A stretch of DNA of 64,000 nt, taken from positions 1,026,115 to 1,090,114 of the forward strand of contig NZ_SJPX01000005.1 in NCBI RefSeq assembly GCF_007860175.1, in the 5' to 3' direction. This DNA comes from Rubripirellula reticaptiva (GTDB taxonomy: Bacteria; Planctomycetota; Planctomycetia; Pirellulales; Pirellulaceae). Position 1 is the first letter of the stretch. Each line of letters starts with the position of its first letter. Positions 45,556-55,114 of the stretch are shown here, piece by piece. The notes under the pieces are model-generated. The model saw only the letters and a list, made by a program, of their open reading frames with translations, was not told where the DNA came from and did not search any database. Position numbers and translations under genes: made by a program.

Positions 45556-46878
45556 TCAGTTGCTAGAAACCGCGACTTCGCCGCAAGCGTGATCATAGGC
45601 GGCAAGCTGTTCGGTCCACTGCGTCCGCAAACGGTCTGGCACGTCGACGCCCGATAAAACATCGCTAATCGCTGCTCCGAACGAAGCCAACGTAGCCGGC
45701 GAAAACTGATCATCGACCCACATGACCGTTCCCGACGCATCCACCAGCACGGCGCTCCCGGGGTTCATTTCCAACGACTTGGCGAAATCGCCGCCCTTGT
45801 CAACGACCACAGGAACCGTGACATCGGCGGGGATCGTTCGCGAAGCGTCGGCATCGACCAGAACCCCCGTGCGGATCGTGGTGGTCAGTTCATCGGACCA
45901 CTGGTCGGTCCACGACTGAGCCGTCATCGCGGCCGCGATCGTGTTGGTGTCGACCGAAACTCGAACCAAAAACGTCAGCTTCTGGTCGCCATCTTTAATG
46001 CGAAATCCGGGGACGCGTGTCCCCAAGATGCGTGCTGGTCGCGGCGGCGGCAACGGAATCAGCCGAGAAACCAATTTGGGCGACTTGGGCAGCGGCTCGA
46101 TCGCGGGCGGTTTGTTCGGCGCATCAAAAGTTGCGCCGACCAAATCGATACTCAGTTGAATCGGCTGCGGCACTGCGCCCGGCACCAACGGAGCCACGAT
46201 CGGCGGCAAGTCGATACGCCGGACGATTCCAGCACGGTCATCGATCCAAAACTGATACCGTTGCTCGCCCGCATCAACGATGACACAGCGACAAGTCTGT
46301 CGTTCGATCGATTGAATCGGCCCGAACTCAATTCGATGGCTGGGATCAAACAATGCCTTCATCGGCTCGGCCGAAAATAGCCATTCCAGTTGCGGCGGTG
46401 GTCCCGCCAAACCGGCTGCGACGCGGCCCGCCAAAATCGGATCGGCCAACAACTGTGCCCCAGTTGGCCGGCCCGGAATCGGTTTCGACTTCAAGACTTG
46501 CGAATCAAAATTGTCGGTCGACGGGTCAGCGATCCAGCCCGTTAGACCATCGGGATCACTGGTCAGCCGCACGTCATAGGTTTCAAGATACAGTTCATTG
46601 CGATCGAGCCAAACTCGCATCGGTGCCGAACGAGTTTCGGTCGAGCCGCCGTTCTGGTAGCGGATTTGAGCGCGGCCATTGTCACGGTAAGAAGCCGCGC
46701 TGGCATAGCGGGATAATGTTTCGCCCAACAGGTCTCGGGCCGAGATGGCCGCGAACGAAGCAGGCTGGACGACTGGAACCAAGGGTTCTAAATCATCGGT
46801 CAGCGGCGGTCCACACCCAACGATGGTGGCGGCGAAAACCAGGTAAATCGCGGGTCGACAGAGACGAAATCGGATCAC
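45556..46878 (-). CDS. Lipoprotein with LolA/B-like N-terminal domain, unknown function
   Basis: 440 residues, GTG start. The signal ends in a lipobox FAATIVGCG, with the acceptor Cys at residue 22. The following region (GETLSRYASAASYRDNGRAQ, RVWLDRNELYLETYDVRLT) resembles the outer-membrane lipoprotein-sorting (LolA-like) beta fold, with IEFGPIQSIERQTCRCVIV after it. The C-terminal third (MNPGSAVLVDASGTVMWVDD) may be thioredoxin-like (it lacks the CxxC). Probably outer-membrane or envelope-associated. Function unknown. Confidence 0.7.
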   Translation of the reverse strand: MIRFRLCRPAIYLVFAATIVGCGPPLTDDLEPLVPVVQPASFAAISARDLLGETLSRYASAASYRDNGRAQIRYQNGGSTETRSAPMRVWLDRNELYLETYDVRLTSDPDGLTGWIADPSTDNFDSQVLKSKPIPGRPTGAQLLADPILAGRVAAGLAGPPPQLEWLFSAEPMKALFDPSHRIEFGPIQSIERQTCRCVIVDAGEQRYQFWIDDRAGIVRRIDLPPIVAPLVPGAVPQPIQLSIDLVGATFDAPNKPPAIEPLPKSPKLVSRLIPLPPPRPARILGTRVPGFRIKDGDQKLTFLVRVSVDTNTIAAAMTAQSWTDQWSDELTTTIRTGVLVDADASRTIPADVTVPVVVDKGGDFAKSLEMNPGSAVLVDASGTVMWVDDQFSPATLASFGAAISDVLSGVDVPDRLRTQWTEQLAAYDHACGEVAVSSN

Positions 46879-47095
46879 AGTTGACGTATTCTCCTCAGGC
46901 GAGCGACTTCTCGAATCCCCGCAAACCTACTAAAACCTGACTCTCCCGCACAATCGCGATTGATCGATCTTGGCGGATCCGCCGATGCCCGCGGCTGCAA
47001 CACGATGCGACCTGCATGTTACGGCTCTGCGAATTGACTGTTTTTTTGACTCTACTTCCCACTTCCTGCTCTCTGACGCCTGAAACCCACTCTCT

Positions 47096-48340
47096 ATGTC
47101 ACTGAAGTTTTCTAATACGATTGACGTTCTGGCCAGCAAGCAGGTTTGGCAGTACGAAGCGGTATCTGATCGCGTCTGCCCGGACGTGGTGACTGCAACC
47201 TACGTTGCACTGCAAAAACCCGATGATTTTCCGCCGCTTCAATCCGCGATTGTGCCGGGCGACCGCGTCACCTTGGCCGTCGACCCAAACGTGCCCCAAA
47301 TCGCTGAAGTGATCCGCGGCGTTGTCCGCGCGATCGCAAGCACTGACGCCGGCGGGCTGGACGTCGTGGTCTGGGACGAAGCCACCGACGAAACAATCGA
47401 ATCCATCAAGGCCGAAGTCTCGCCGACGTCGCGAGTGGTCCGCCATCGCAGCGCCGACCGACGTTCGCTGGGCTATTTGGCCGCTGACGAATCCGCCGAC
47501 CCGATCTATCTGAACCGGTTGTTGGTCGACGCCGATTTTGTGCTTCCGATCATGGCGGGGCGTCCGGCGATGGTTTCGCGTCCGCGCGATTTGACAGGCG
47601 TTTATCCGTGGTTTGCCGACTCATCCGCTCGCGCTCGCTACCGCGATTCAGCACCGCACGCGACTAAAGCGAATGCCAAGATGGCTGCCGAAACGACTTG
47701 GTTGTTGGGCGTGCAAATCATGATGTGCGTGACACCGTCGATTGATGGATTGGCCAGCGAAGTGATCGCGGGCACGATCGATGCGATCGAAAAAAGACTG
47801 CACGTCGAAGCAAGCGAAGAACCTGATTTCCCACCGCCTGCGCCGATCGTGGTTGCGTCGCTTGACGGTGATCGGCAACAACAAACGTGGGCCAACGCCG
47901 CCCGGGCGGCTTCGGCCGCGATGGACCGAATCTTGCCCGGCGGAACGATTGTGCTGTGGACTGATATCACCGAGTCGCCGTCGGACGCGTTGATTCGCCG
48001 CGCCAATCAAGACGATGCCGACGAGCAAGCAGACGAACTGGCCGACCAGCACGGTGCAAATTCCGACGGCTCGGATTCGAACGGCAGCGACATCGATAAC
48101 GACGCCAAAAACGAGTCACAAGACGGCGACGACGAGTTCCCTCGCTGGGACGATTCAATCGCAATTTCACGTTTGTTCGCCGACATCACCGCGGAATACC
48201 GGCTGCTGATTCACGCTGCGATTGATGACCACGTGATCGAGTCAATGGGGATGGGATCGGTGGCCGATGGCGCCGGCTTATGCCGATTAAGCAAGTCGTT
48301 CGACGGCTGTGGCGTGTTGCGTGCCGCCCAGTTTGCGTGA
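47096..48340 (+). CDS. LarA N-terminal-like (DUF2088) protein with acidic insertion
   Basis: 414 residues. The segment IVPGDRVTLAVDPNVPQIA followed by EVIRGVVRAIASTDAGGLDV matches the N-terminal domain of nickel-pincer lactate racemase LarA-like proteins (DUF2088). A Ser/Asp/Asn-rich acidic stretch at about residues 300-345 is inserted before the last segment. The histidines that coordinate nickel in LarA are not evident and no larB/larC/larE genes are nearby, so an active racemase is doubtful. It begins after a 217-base gap and is monocistronic. Confidence 0.6.
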   Translation: MSLKFSNTIDVLASKQVWQYEAVSDRVCPDVVTATYVALQKPDDFPPLQSAIVPGDRVTLAVDPNVPQIAEVIRGVVRAIASTDAGGLDVVVWDEATDETIESIKAEVSPTSRVVRHRSADRRSLGYLAADESADPIYLNRLLVDADFVLPIMAGRPAMVSRPRDLTGVYPWFADSSARARYRDSAPHATKANAKMAAETTWLLGVQIMMCVTPSIDGLASEVIAGTIDAIEKRLHVEASEEPDFPPPAPIVVASLDGDRQQQTWANAARAASAAMDRILPGGTIVLWTDITESPSDALIRRANQDDADEQADELADQHGANSDGSDSNGSDIDNDAKNESQDGDDEFPRWDDSIAISRLFADITAEYRLLIHAAIDDHVIESMGMGSVADGAGLCRLSKSFDGCGVLRAAQFA

Positions 48341-48590
48341 GGCAAATTGCTAGCAAATCGCCGTGTCTGGGCTGAATCTTGATAAGTCTTTCCGCTCGTA
48401 ACGATCAGGGGATGCGAGGACTTCCAAATTTCGGCGCAAAGGCTCGTTTTTGCTCAATTCCAAGTTGAGCGGATCGCTGGGACGGATAGGATCGGAGTCG
48501 TGACTTGGGGTGACGCCCTGATCGGCGACGGACGCCGGCGACTCTGAGCCACGTGAACGAAAAGCCCCCTGCCGACGAGGCGAGCAATCC

Positions 48591-49142
48591 ATGGACATGA
48601 GCGAGACGAGCCGACCGGTTGTCGATGAGGTCGACTTGATGTTGGCAAACGCCCGCTTGCGAGACGAGCTGGAACCGTACCGTGACGAATCAATCGACTC
48701 GTCGCTTCATCGGATGCCGCTGCGGACCGAAAACGAGTACTTAGCGTCAATGTTGGCCTGGGAGCGAGCCCCGGCTCTCCCCATTGCAAGCTGGTTCTCA
48801 CCGGTGATGGAGTTGCCGCCACCCGATTCCCTCAGCGACCAAGCTCTTTCGGAACTGCTGATCGGAACCATCATCCGGTTGCATTCCCAGCGAGTCGTCC
48901 TGCGTTGCACGGACCACCTGACTGATCGCGAGCTTTACAAGATCATCTACCGCGACATCCTGCCGTGTTGCGAAAAGAAGGTCGAACTGCCAGGCAAGTT
49001 TCTGGAGTGGCGTTGCATCGAAGACAACGACACATGGCTGCGTTACTACGCCGACGCAGTTGAACGACGACGATTCCAAGAAGAATACGAAGTCGATTTG
49101 CCGCCCAGCGAAACGCCACCGTACCAACGGGACCTACCGTAA
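48591..49142 (+). CDS. Conserved hypothetical cytoplasmic protein
   Basis: 183 residues, ATG GAC ATG at the start (a second ATG two codons on). Largely helical: PVVDEVDLMLANARLRDELE, ALSELLIGTIIRLHSQRVVL, DHLTDRELYKIIYRDILP. A CC pair in ILPCCEKKVELP and the conserved-looking WRCIEDNDTWLRYYADAVER suggest a real family. No signal peptide or membrane segment. I do not recognise it. It faces the convergent glycosyltransferase gene, 113 bases away. Confidence 0.7.
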   Translation: MDMSETSRPVVDEVDLMLANARLRDELEPYRDESIDSSLHRMPLRTENEYLASMLAWERAPALPIASWFSPVMELPPPDSLSDQALSELLIGTIIRLHSQRVVLRCTDHLTDRELYKIIYRDILPCCEKKVELPGKFLEWRCIEDNDTWLRYYADAVERRRFQEEYEVDLPPSETPPYQRDLP

Positions 49143-49255
49143 TCGATAAAGTCGTTTGACGTCGCGACAAGTCGCCAGAGAGTCTCGGCAAGTATCTTAT
49201 CAACTCGAAACTCTTGCGGAATTTCGCAACCTGAAAATCAAGTTGACGCAGAGCG

Positions 49256-50155
49256 TTAGCCCTTGCGGTAACGCCACATGCAAGCGAGTGCGGACACGGC
49301 ATCTCGCCAGCCAATTTTCTTGCCTTCTTTGTAACTACGAGCCTGATAACCCGTCGGAACTTCGATCAATTCGTAGTGACCGGCGGCAATCTTGGCCGTG
49401 ATTTCCGGCTCAAAACCGAACCGGCATTCACGCAGTTCCATCGATCGAATCAAATCGCCGTCGAAGGCTTTGTGACAGGTTTCCATGTCGGTCAATTGCA
49501 ATCCGGTCAAGCAATTGCTCAACGACGTCAGCATCCAGTTGCCCAACCGATGCACGACAGACGAATCATCCCAGCCATTCAAATAGCGGGACCCGTACGT
49601 GGCATCGGCGTCACCATCAAGGATTGGCCAAATCACTCGCAGTAAATCCGCTGGATCGTATTCCATGTCGGCATCTTGAATCGCAACAACTCTGCCCTGA
49701 CTGTGCCTGATCGCTAGTCGAACGGCCGAACCTTTGCCATGATTGGCGCGGCGACAGATGATTTGGCGCGACGCGCTATGCGGCAGCGATTGCAACCATT
49801 CCGTCGTGCCATCGGTGCTGCCGTCGTCGACGATGATGATTTCGGTCGCCGGCGGCATGACTTTTTCGATGCGTCTGATCACGCGCTCGATCGTGCGAAT
49901 TTCATTGAAGACGGGCACGATCACGGTCACGTCGAACCGAGTGACTGGAATCTTTCCGGCGGCAACGGAGTTGGCTTCGGCAATCAGGTCGAGCGCTTCG
50001 TCGATCCGCTCGATCGCTAACTCATGTTCTGACCGTGGCTGCCAAGTCGCCTCGTCACGACCGACACCGAATACGACCGCGTCATTTTCGGTGGCTGGAT
50101 TGTTCGAAATCGCCTGTTCGTTCTTCAGCGTTTCGTTTTTCAGCGTCGTTGTCAT
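49256..50155 (-). CDS. Family 2 glycosyltransferase
   Basis: 299 residues from ATG 50155 (MTTTLKNETLKNEQ); the frame runs further to 50272 without homology. After about 75 residues of charged helix, the GT-A fold has VTVIVPVFNEIRTIE, VDDGST at 109-114 and the DxD-like QDADMEYD at 160-167, then GSRYLNG and the DMETCHKAF acceptor segment typical of dolichyl-phosphate mannosyltransferase-like enzymes. Without transmembrane segments it probably acts at the inner face of the membrane, transferring sugar to a lipid carrier or glycan. The acceptor is unknown. Confidence 0.88.
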   Translation of the reverse strand: MTTTLKNETLKNEQAISNNPATENDAVVFGVGRDEATWQPRSEHELAIERIDEALDLIAEANSVAAGKIPVTRFDVTVIVPVFNEIRTIERVIRRIEKVMPPATEIIIVDDGSTDGTTEWLQSLPHSASRQIICRRANHGKGSAVRLAIRHSQGRVVAIQDADMEYDPADLLRVIWPILDGDADATYGSRYLNGWDDSSVVHRLGNWMLTSLSNCLTGLQLTDMETCHKAFDGDLIRSMELRECRFGFEPEITAKIAAGHYELIEVPTGYQARSYKEGKKIGWRDAVSALACMWRYRKG

Positions 50156-50570
50156 AGAGAATGCGCTCTGCGTTGGATCGATGGATTCGCCGCTGCTTTG
50201 TCGGTTGCACGAGATGCAATACGACAAACGGTTATTCAAACGATGCGACACAACTAACGACCGCGCCGACACGAATCGACCCGATCGATCATTTCCGTCG
50301 GGCGCGATGGGCGAGGTGAGACGGTTAGATCGACTGTTCCGATTGTTCCGGTCTTAACCCGCGCAGCAAATCTGAAAGTTCGCTGCCAAACGCAATAGAA
50401 AATTGCAGGCCGGTCCGGCAAGACAAAGAAGAAAGTCCAACAGCGGACTGGCGGTCCTCGAGCCGCCCCTGCCAAACGAACCGCGTCGGTTCGCTGGCGT
50501 GCCAAAATCGTGCAGATCGGATCAAGAGCAGACCCGGATCACGATTGGTCTTAAGACCTTCGATGGCTTC
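50156..50570. other. Intergenic gap of 415 bases without a supported gene
   Basis: This lies between two minus-strand genes. Several short frames exist on both strands but none has homology, a ribosome-binding site or plausible composition. No hairpin with a T tract or repeat was seen. It should hold the glycosyltransferase promoter. Confidence 0.45.
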
Positions 50571-51026
50571 TTAAGCCTTCGACGGCGCGTCGGTGGTGCC
50601 CAACTGGGCCAACACCTGAAGAACGCCATTGAGATGTGCCAAACGGGGGCCAAATCGATCAACAAATTCGTTCAACATGTACTCGCCTTCGATCAAATGA
50701 TCTTCGCTATCGGCGACTTCTTCGGTCAACGTTCCCAAGAACTCTGTTTGCACGCGGCTAAGCGTTTCAGCAGCACGACGACACGCTGTTGCCAATTCTG
50801 GGTTTGCATTCTTCCATTGCTGCAGTTCACTGGCGCGTTGGTTGTTGGCAGCAGCAGTTTGTTGAATCAAATTTTCCAACAATTTGTTCTGCTGTTGCTG
50901 TCCGGCCACCAATTGACGCAACAATTCGATCGCAACCCGATCGTTCGAAGCTGGCGGAGTCGAATTGGATTCGGCCGAGACATCAATTCGAAACATGGGC
51001 GAAATAGGCTCGTGATCGTAGGACAT
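50571..51026 (-). CDS. Coiled-coil protein, unknown function
   Basis: 151 residues from MSYDHEPISPMFRIDVS at ATG 51026; the frame reaches 51089 but the extra part is basic and unlike the rest. The sequence is helical and heptad-like throughout (VAIELLRQLVAGQQQQNKLL, ENLIQQTAAANNQ, ATACRRAAETLSRVQTEFLG), with a conserved-looking LNEFVDRFGPRLAHLNGVLQ ending. No signal or membrane segment. It could be a small cytoplasmic adaptor or structural protein; I do not recognise it. Confidence 0.7.
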   Translation of the reverse strand: MSYDHEPISPMFRIDVSAESNSTPPASNDRVAIELLRQLVAGQQQQNKLLENLIQQTAAANNQRASELQQWKNANPELATACRRAAETLSRVQTEFLGTLTEEVADSEDHLIEGEYMLNEFVDRFGPRLAHLNGVLQVLAQLGTTDAPSKA

Positions 51027-51357
51027 ATCGATTGGGGCTCTGAAGCGTTTTGGGTCAGTTCGCTGAAATGTTCGCCGAGTATAACCCACTAAAATTTGGG
51101 TTGTCGAGCAAACGCCATCGAACTCGGTTTTTTGTTTTTACGCGAACAAAACTTCCGGATAATCCGCAACTTTTCGCTTGCAAGCAATCAACGAAGACTT
51201 TACCGATACAACCCCTAAAGTCGCGATAACCGGATCGCCGAAGACAACCTCTAGAGACCTTCACCGGATCACCGGTGCTGCGTTTTTTCAGCACCAGCGT
51301 GAAACTTCCACGTCCTTGGTGACGATCCTGTTCTCTTTCCACGTTTGACTTTAACGC
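51027..51357. other. Divergent intergenic region, 331 bases
   Basis: This lies between the coiled-coil gene (leftward) and the SNF2/MoxR gene run (rightward), so it should carry both promoters. It holds no gene I can support. AT-rich stretches such as TCGGTTTTTTGTTTTTACG near 51125 are candidate promoter sequence, but no clean -35/-10 pair could be assigned. Confidence 0.45.
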
Positions 51358-51921
51358 ATGGCCCAATCGGCAATCACGATCGCCTATTTTACCGTCGTCG
51401 AAGACGAACGCACCGGATGGACCGGTGGGCTGCTGCTGTTGAACGGCGGCGGACGCCCGCTTGAATTTCAGTGCACGTTACCGGTACGCCCGTCGCGAGC
51501 GCACGAAATTTTGTTTGGCCCAACTCTTCGCGATCACATCATTGGCGAAGTGATTGGACCGTTGCTGGTCAAGAAATGCCGCACGCCAATCGGCTTCTTG
51601 TGCTGTGACCAACCCGAATCGCTGATCATCAGCCAAACAGTGTCGTACCCGATCGCACTAGTGGTCGAAGCCGCCGAGTTAGAAGAAGGCCCGATCACTG
51701 ACGACACGCTGATCGGATCTAGTGAAGTGGCACTGGCCGGTTCCACGCTGCGAGTTCCGATGGAACAAGTCGACGCGGTGCGCGCGATGACCGAAAAACT
51801 GATCGACTTGCCCGATGCGATCGAACCATTCGAACGCATTCGCGAAGCCATCAAAGAAGCGCAGTCACAAATCGCACGATCACAAAACGTGCCCACCCCA
51901 AGAATCGCTGACGCCGCTTAA
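51358..51921 (+). CDS. Conserved hypothetical protein ahead of the SNF2 gene
   Basis: 187 residues. It is a mixed alpha/beta protein beginning SAITIAYFTVVEDERTGWTG, with LVKKCRTPIGFLCCDQPESL and a helical C-terminus (AIEPFERIREAIKEAQSQIA). No signal peptide or membrane segment. Its stop is one base before the SNF2 helicase start, so the two are translationally coupled and likely functionally linked. I do not recognise the family. Confidence 0.78.
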   Translation: MAQSAITIAYFTVVEDERTGWTGGLLLLNGGGRPLEFQCTLPVRPSRAHEILFGPTLRDHIIGEVIGPLLVKKCRTPIGFLCCDQPESLIISQTVSYPIALVVEAAELEEGPITDDTLIGSSEVALAGSTLRVPMEQVDAVRAMTEKLIDLPDAIEPFERIREAIKEAQSQIARSQNVPTPRIADAA

Positions 51922-51922
51922 T

Positions 51923-53659
51923 ATGTTTCAACGAAAATCAGCGTCCGACATGATCGCCGAAATCGACACGGCGAACAGTTGGTGTGCCGACTCGTTGGTG
52001 CCCACCGGGACGTACGAAATCACACTCGAGCGGATCGAACCGCGTTCGTTGCCCATTCGTGTGTCACCGCTGACGACGCGAGTCACGGGATTTCTGTTTC
52101 CCGAGGCGAACCAGTGGGTGCCGCCAAAACCGCCGCCTTCGGAATCGTCGACCGACAAAGCCGAAACGGCAAAGGTGCGCAAACGTTACAAGACGATCAA
52201 GCATCACCGCATCAAGCCACCCAATGACGTGGTCAAACTGCAAGACCGGTTGTACTACTTGCTGCAACCACCGCTGGACTTGTTGGTCGGCAGCGGACAA
52301 CTGAACTTTCCGTTCGACCCGTTTGCATACCAGTTAGACGGTATCGCGTTCTTGTTCCCGCGTTACGCCGCCGTCTTGGCTGACGAAATGGGACTCGGCA
52401 AAACGATGCAAGCGATCAGCACGATCCGATTGCTTTTGTGCAGCGGCGAGGTGCGCAGCGTTTTATTGGTGTGTCCCAAACCGCTGGTCAGCAATTGGCT
52501 GCGCGAGTTCCAAGTCTGGGCACCAGAAATCCCGGTCGCCGCGATCGAAGGAAACGCCGCCACCCGCGAACATGCGTGGCGATCTCCTGAAATCCCCGTC
52601 AAAATTGCCAACTACGAACTACTGATGCGAGACAAAGAAACAGTCTTGGACAGCGGTCTGCATTTTGATCTGGTCGCGCTCGACGAAGCCCAACGGATCA
52701 AGAATCGCAACAGCACGACCAGCGAGATCGTGCGTGCGATTCCTCGCACTCGTTCCTGGGCACTGACCGGCACCCCGGTCGAAAACTCGCCAGACGATTT
52801 GGTCGGCATTTTCGATTACCTGTCGCCCGGCTATTTGAAGGTCGGCATGCCGATGGGCGAAATGGCCAAACTGTCCAAAGACTTCATCATGCGCCGGACC
52901 AAGGACATGGTGATGAATGACATGCCGCCCAAACTCTATCGTGACGCCGAACTTGACCTCACACCCGAGCAATGGTCGACCTACGAGATGGCCGAGAAGG
53001 AAGGCGTGGTCCGACTCGAAGAAATGGAACAAGATTTGACAATCCAGCACGTCTTTGAATTGGTGCTGCGATTGAAACAGATCTGTAACTTTGATCCAGT
53101 GACTAGTGCCAGCGCGAAACTGGAACGCATGGTTGCCGACATGGAGGAAGTTGTCGCGAGCGGTAAAAAGGCGATCGTGTTCAGTCAGTGGGTCAACAGC
53201 ATCGACCGAATGTTGCCCGCGATGGAGCGGTTTGGACCGCTGCAATATCACGGAAGAATCCCACACAAGAAACGCGAAGGCGTCATCGACCAATTTAAGA
53301 ACGACCCCAAGGCTAGCGTCATTTTGATGAGCTACGGTGCTGGAAGTGTGGGACTGAATTTGCAATTCTGCGAGTACGTGTTTCTGTTCGATCGGTGGTG
53401 GAATCCCGCGGTCGAGGATCAAGCCATCAACCGGGCGCACCGCATCGGTGCTCGCGGCGCGGTGACTGTCACTCGAATGTTGGCGATGAACACCATCGAA
53501 CAGCGGATTGCAGCCGTGCTAGACCAAAAACGCGAAATGTTCGACACGCTCTTCAGTGACCAGAGCGGCCCAACCAAGGGCAGTGGCGGCGGTCTAAGTC
53601 GCGACGAAATCTTTGGACTGTTTGATCTGCGGGCACCGGGCGGCAAAAAAGTCAGCTAG
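51923..53659 (+). CDS. SNF2-family DEAD/DEAH-like helicase
   Basis: 578 residues from ATG 51923, one base after the previous stop. After about 130 residues that are not helicase-like come the SNF2 motifs: ADEMGLGKT (I) at 153-161, LVCPKPLVSNW (Ia), LDEAQRIKNRNS (II) near 253, ALTGTPVENS (III), KAIVFSQWV (IV), MSYGAGSVGLNLQ (V) and DQAINRAHRIG (VI). Such ATPases move along double-stranded DNA or remodel protein-DNA complexes. The N-terminal extension has no zinc finger or other domain that I recognise. The role is unknown; linkage to MoxR is noted in findings. Confidence 0.92.
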   Translation: MFQRKSASDMIAEIDTANSWCADSLVPTGTYEITLERIEPRSLPIRVSPLTTRVTGFLFPEANQWVPPKPPPSESSTDKAETAKVRKRYKTIKHHRIKPPNDVVKLQDRLYYLLQPPLDLLVGSGQLNFPFDPFAYQLDGIAFLFPRYAAVLADEMGLGKTMQAISTIRLLLCSGEVRSVLLVCPKPLVSNWLREFQVWAPEIPVAAIEGNAATREHAWRSPEIPVKIANYELLMRDKETVLDSGLHFDLVALDEAQRIKNRNSTTSEIVRAIPRTRSWALTGTPVENSPDDLVGIFDYLSPGYLKVGMPMGEMAKLSKDFIMRRTKDMVMNDMPPKLYRDAELDLTPEQWSTYEMAEKEGVVRLEEMEQDLTIQHVFELVLRLKQICNFDPVTSASAKLERMVADMEEVVASGKKAIVFSQWVNSIDRMLPAMERFGPLQYHGRIPHKKREGVIDQFKNDPKASVILMSYGAGSVGLNLQFCEYVFLFDRWWNPAVEDQAINRAHRIGARGAVTVTRMLAMNTIEQRIAAVLDQKREMFDTLFSDQSGPTKGSGGGLSRDEIFGLFDLRAPGGKKVS

Positions 53660-53771
53660 CCGAAACTGACAAAAGACCGACTTGCGATCGGGCAACCCTG
53701 TGTGTTGGGTTTCGGATAAGATGGTGGTACTAGTCTGGCCCCGACACCATCTTGGAAACCACGCCCCAGCG

Positions 53772-54776
53772 ATGAGCACTTCTGTAGAATCCATGCAGGC
53801 CGAAGCCGCACAGTTCCGCGACCGCTACAACGCCGTGCGGGACATGATCGGCCGAGTCATCGTTGGACACGACGACATCGTCCACGGTGTGTTGACGGCA
53901 ATTCTTTGCGGTGGGCACTGCCTGTTAGAGGGCGTCCCTGGACTGGGCAAGACGATGCTGGTGCGAACACTCGCCGAAGTACTGGACTTGGAATTCAATC
54001 GCGTCCAGTTCACGCCCGACCTGATGCCAGCCGACATCCTCGGCACCAACATGATCGTCGAAGACGACGCGGGTCGGCGAAAATTCGAATTTCAAAAGGG
54101 TCCGGTCTTCACTCAGATCTTGTTAGCCGACGAAATCAACCGTGCTACGCCCAAGACACAGTCGGCGATGTTGGAAACGATGCAGGAAGGCACCGTGACG
54201 GCCGGCGGCAAACGGTTCGAACTGTCGAAGCCGTTTTTTGTCTTGGCAACTCAAAACCCAATCGAACAAGAAGGCACCTATCCGCTTCCCGAAGCACAAC
54301 TGGACCGATTTCTTTTTAAGCTGGTGGTCGGCTACAGCAGCCGCGAAGACTTGAACGTGATCGTCGACCGAACCACGCGCGGCGAAAAAATCTCGCTCGA
54401 TAAAGTCATGGACGGCGCCGAACTGATCAAGTGGCAAGGGATGGTCCGCCAAGTGATCCTGGCACCCCATGTTCAAGATTATTTGGTGCGTCTGAATTTG
54501 GCGACACACCCCGACGGCCCCCACAGCGTCGATGCGACCAATAACTATGTGCGATGGGGTGCGAGCCCGCGGGGTGCGCAGACGTTGGCGTTGGCGGCGA
54601 AAGTTCGTGCGCTGCTGGACGGACGATTCAATGTTTCGTTCGAAGACGTTCGCCGCGTCTTCTTGCCGGCGATGCGACATCGAGTGCTGTTAAATTTCGA
54701 AGCGCAAGCCGAAGGCATCGAGCCCGACACGGTGCTGTTAGACATCTTGGAAAAGGTTCCCGAAAAAGCCGACTGA
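53772..54776 (+). CDS. MoxR-family AAA+ ATPase
   Basis: 334 residues from ATG 53772 (MSTSVESMQAEAAQFRDRYN). Walker A EGVPGLGKTM at 53-62, Walker B LLADEINRATPKTQ near 117, sensor ATQNPIEQEGTYPLPEAQLD and the lid GASPRGAQTLALAAK are all present. MoxR ATPases act as chaperones that mature or activate partner complexes, often with DUF58 and VWA proteins. Here the usual partners are missing and the neighbours are an SNF2 helicase and two small membrane proteins. Confidence 0.94.
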   Translation: MSTSVESMQAEAAQFRDRYNAVRDMIGRVIVGHDDIVHGVLTAILCGGHCLLEGVPGLGKTMLVRTLAEVLDLEFNRVQFTPDLMPADILGTNMIVEDDAGRRKFEFQKGPVFTQILLADEINRATPKTQSAMLETMQEGTVTAGGKRFELSKPFFVLATQNPIEQEGTYPLPEAQLDRFLFKLVVGYSSREDLNVIVDRTTRGEKISLDKVMDGAELIKWQGMVRQVILAPHVQDYLVRLNLATHPDGPHSVDATNNYVRWGASPRGAQTLALAAKVRALLDGRFNVSFEDVRRVFLPAMRHRVLLNFEAQAEGIEPDTVLLDILEKVPEKAD

Positions 54777-54778
54777 TC

Positions 54779-55114
54779 ATGTTCGATGACAATCCCTACC
54801 GCCCAACGGCGGACTCACGGGTGGCGGATACGCCAGATGATTCAATTGTCATCCCGCCGATTCCCCGTCAGCGGTCCGCGTGGAACGGGGTATTGTTGGG
54901 GTTTGCGATCGGAGCGGCGATCCCGGTCGGCATGGGGGTATATAGCATCGCCCAATTTTCGGCTTACCAAGCAACATTGCCATCTGGGTCGGCGACTTGT
55001 GGCATGCCAATGCTTGGCGCAATGATGATCATCTTCTTTGGCGGTCCCTTTGGTGGATTGATCGGCGCGCTAGTCGGCGGAGCGGTTTCCTATTTCAACC
55101 CGAGTCGCCGATGA
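54779..55114 (+). CDS. Small membrane protein, planctomycete type
   Basis: 111 residues beginning MFDDNPYRPTADSRV, an N-terminal pattern (xNPYxP) seen on many planctomycete membrane proteins, 2 bases after the moxR stop. Two hydrophobic helices are present (VLLGFAIGAAIPVGMGVYSI and MLGAMMIIFFGGPFGGLIGA) in a Gly-rich context. Its stop overlaps the next gene's ATG (ATGA). Function unknown. Confidence 0.75.
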   Translation: MFDDNPYRPTADSRVADTPDDSIVIPPIPRQRSAWNGVLLGFAIGAAIPVGMGVYSIAQFSAYQATLPSGSATCGMPMLGAMMIIFFGGPFGGLIGALVGGAVSYFNPSRR

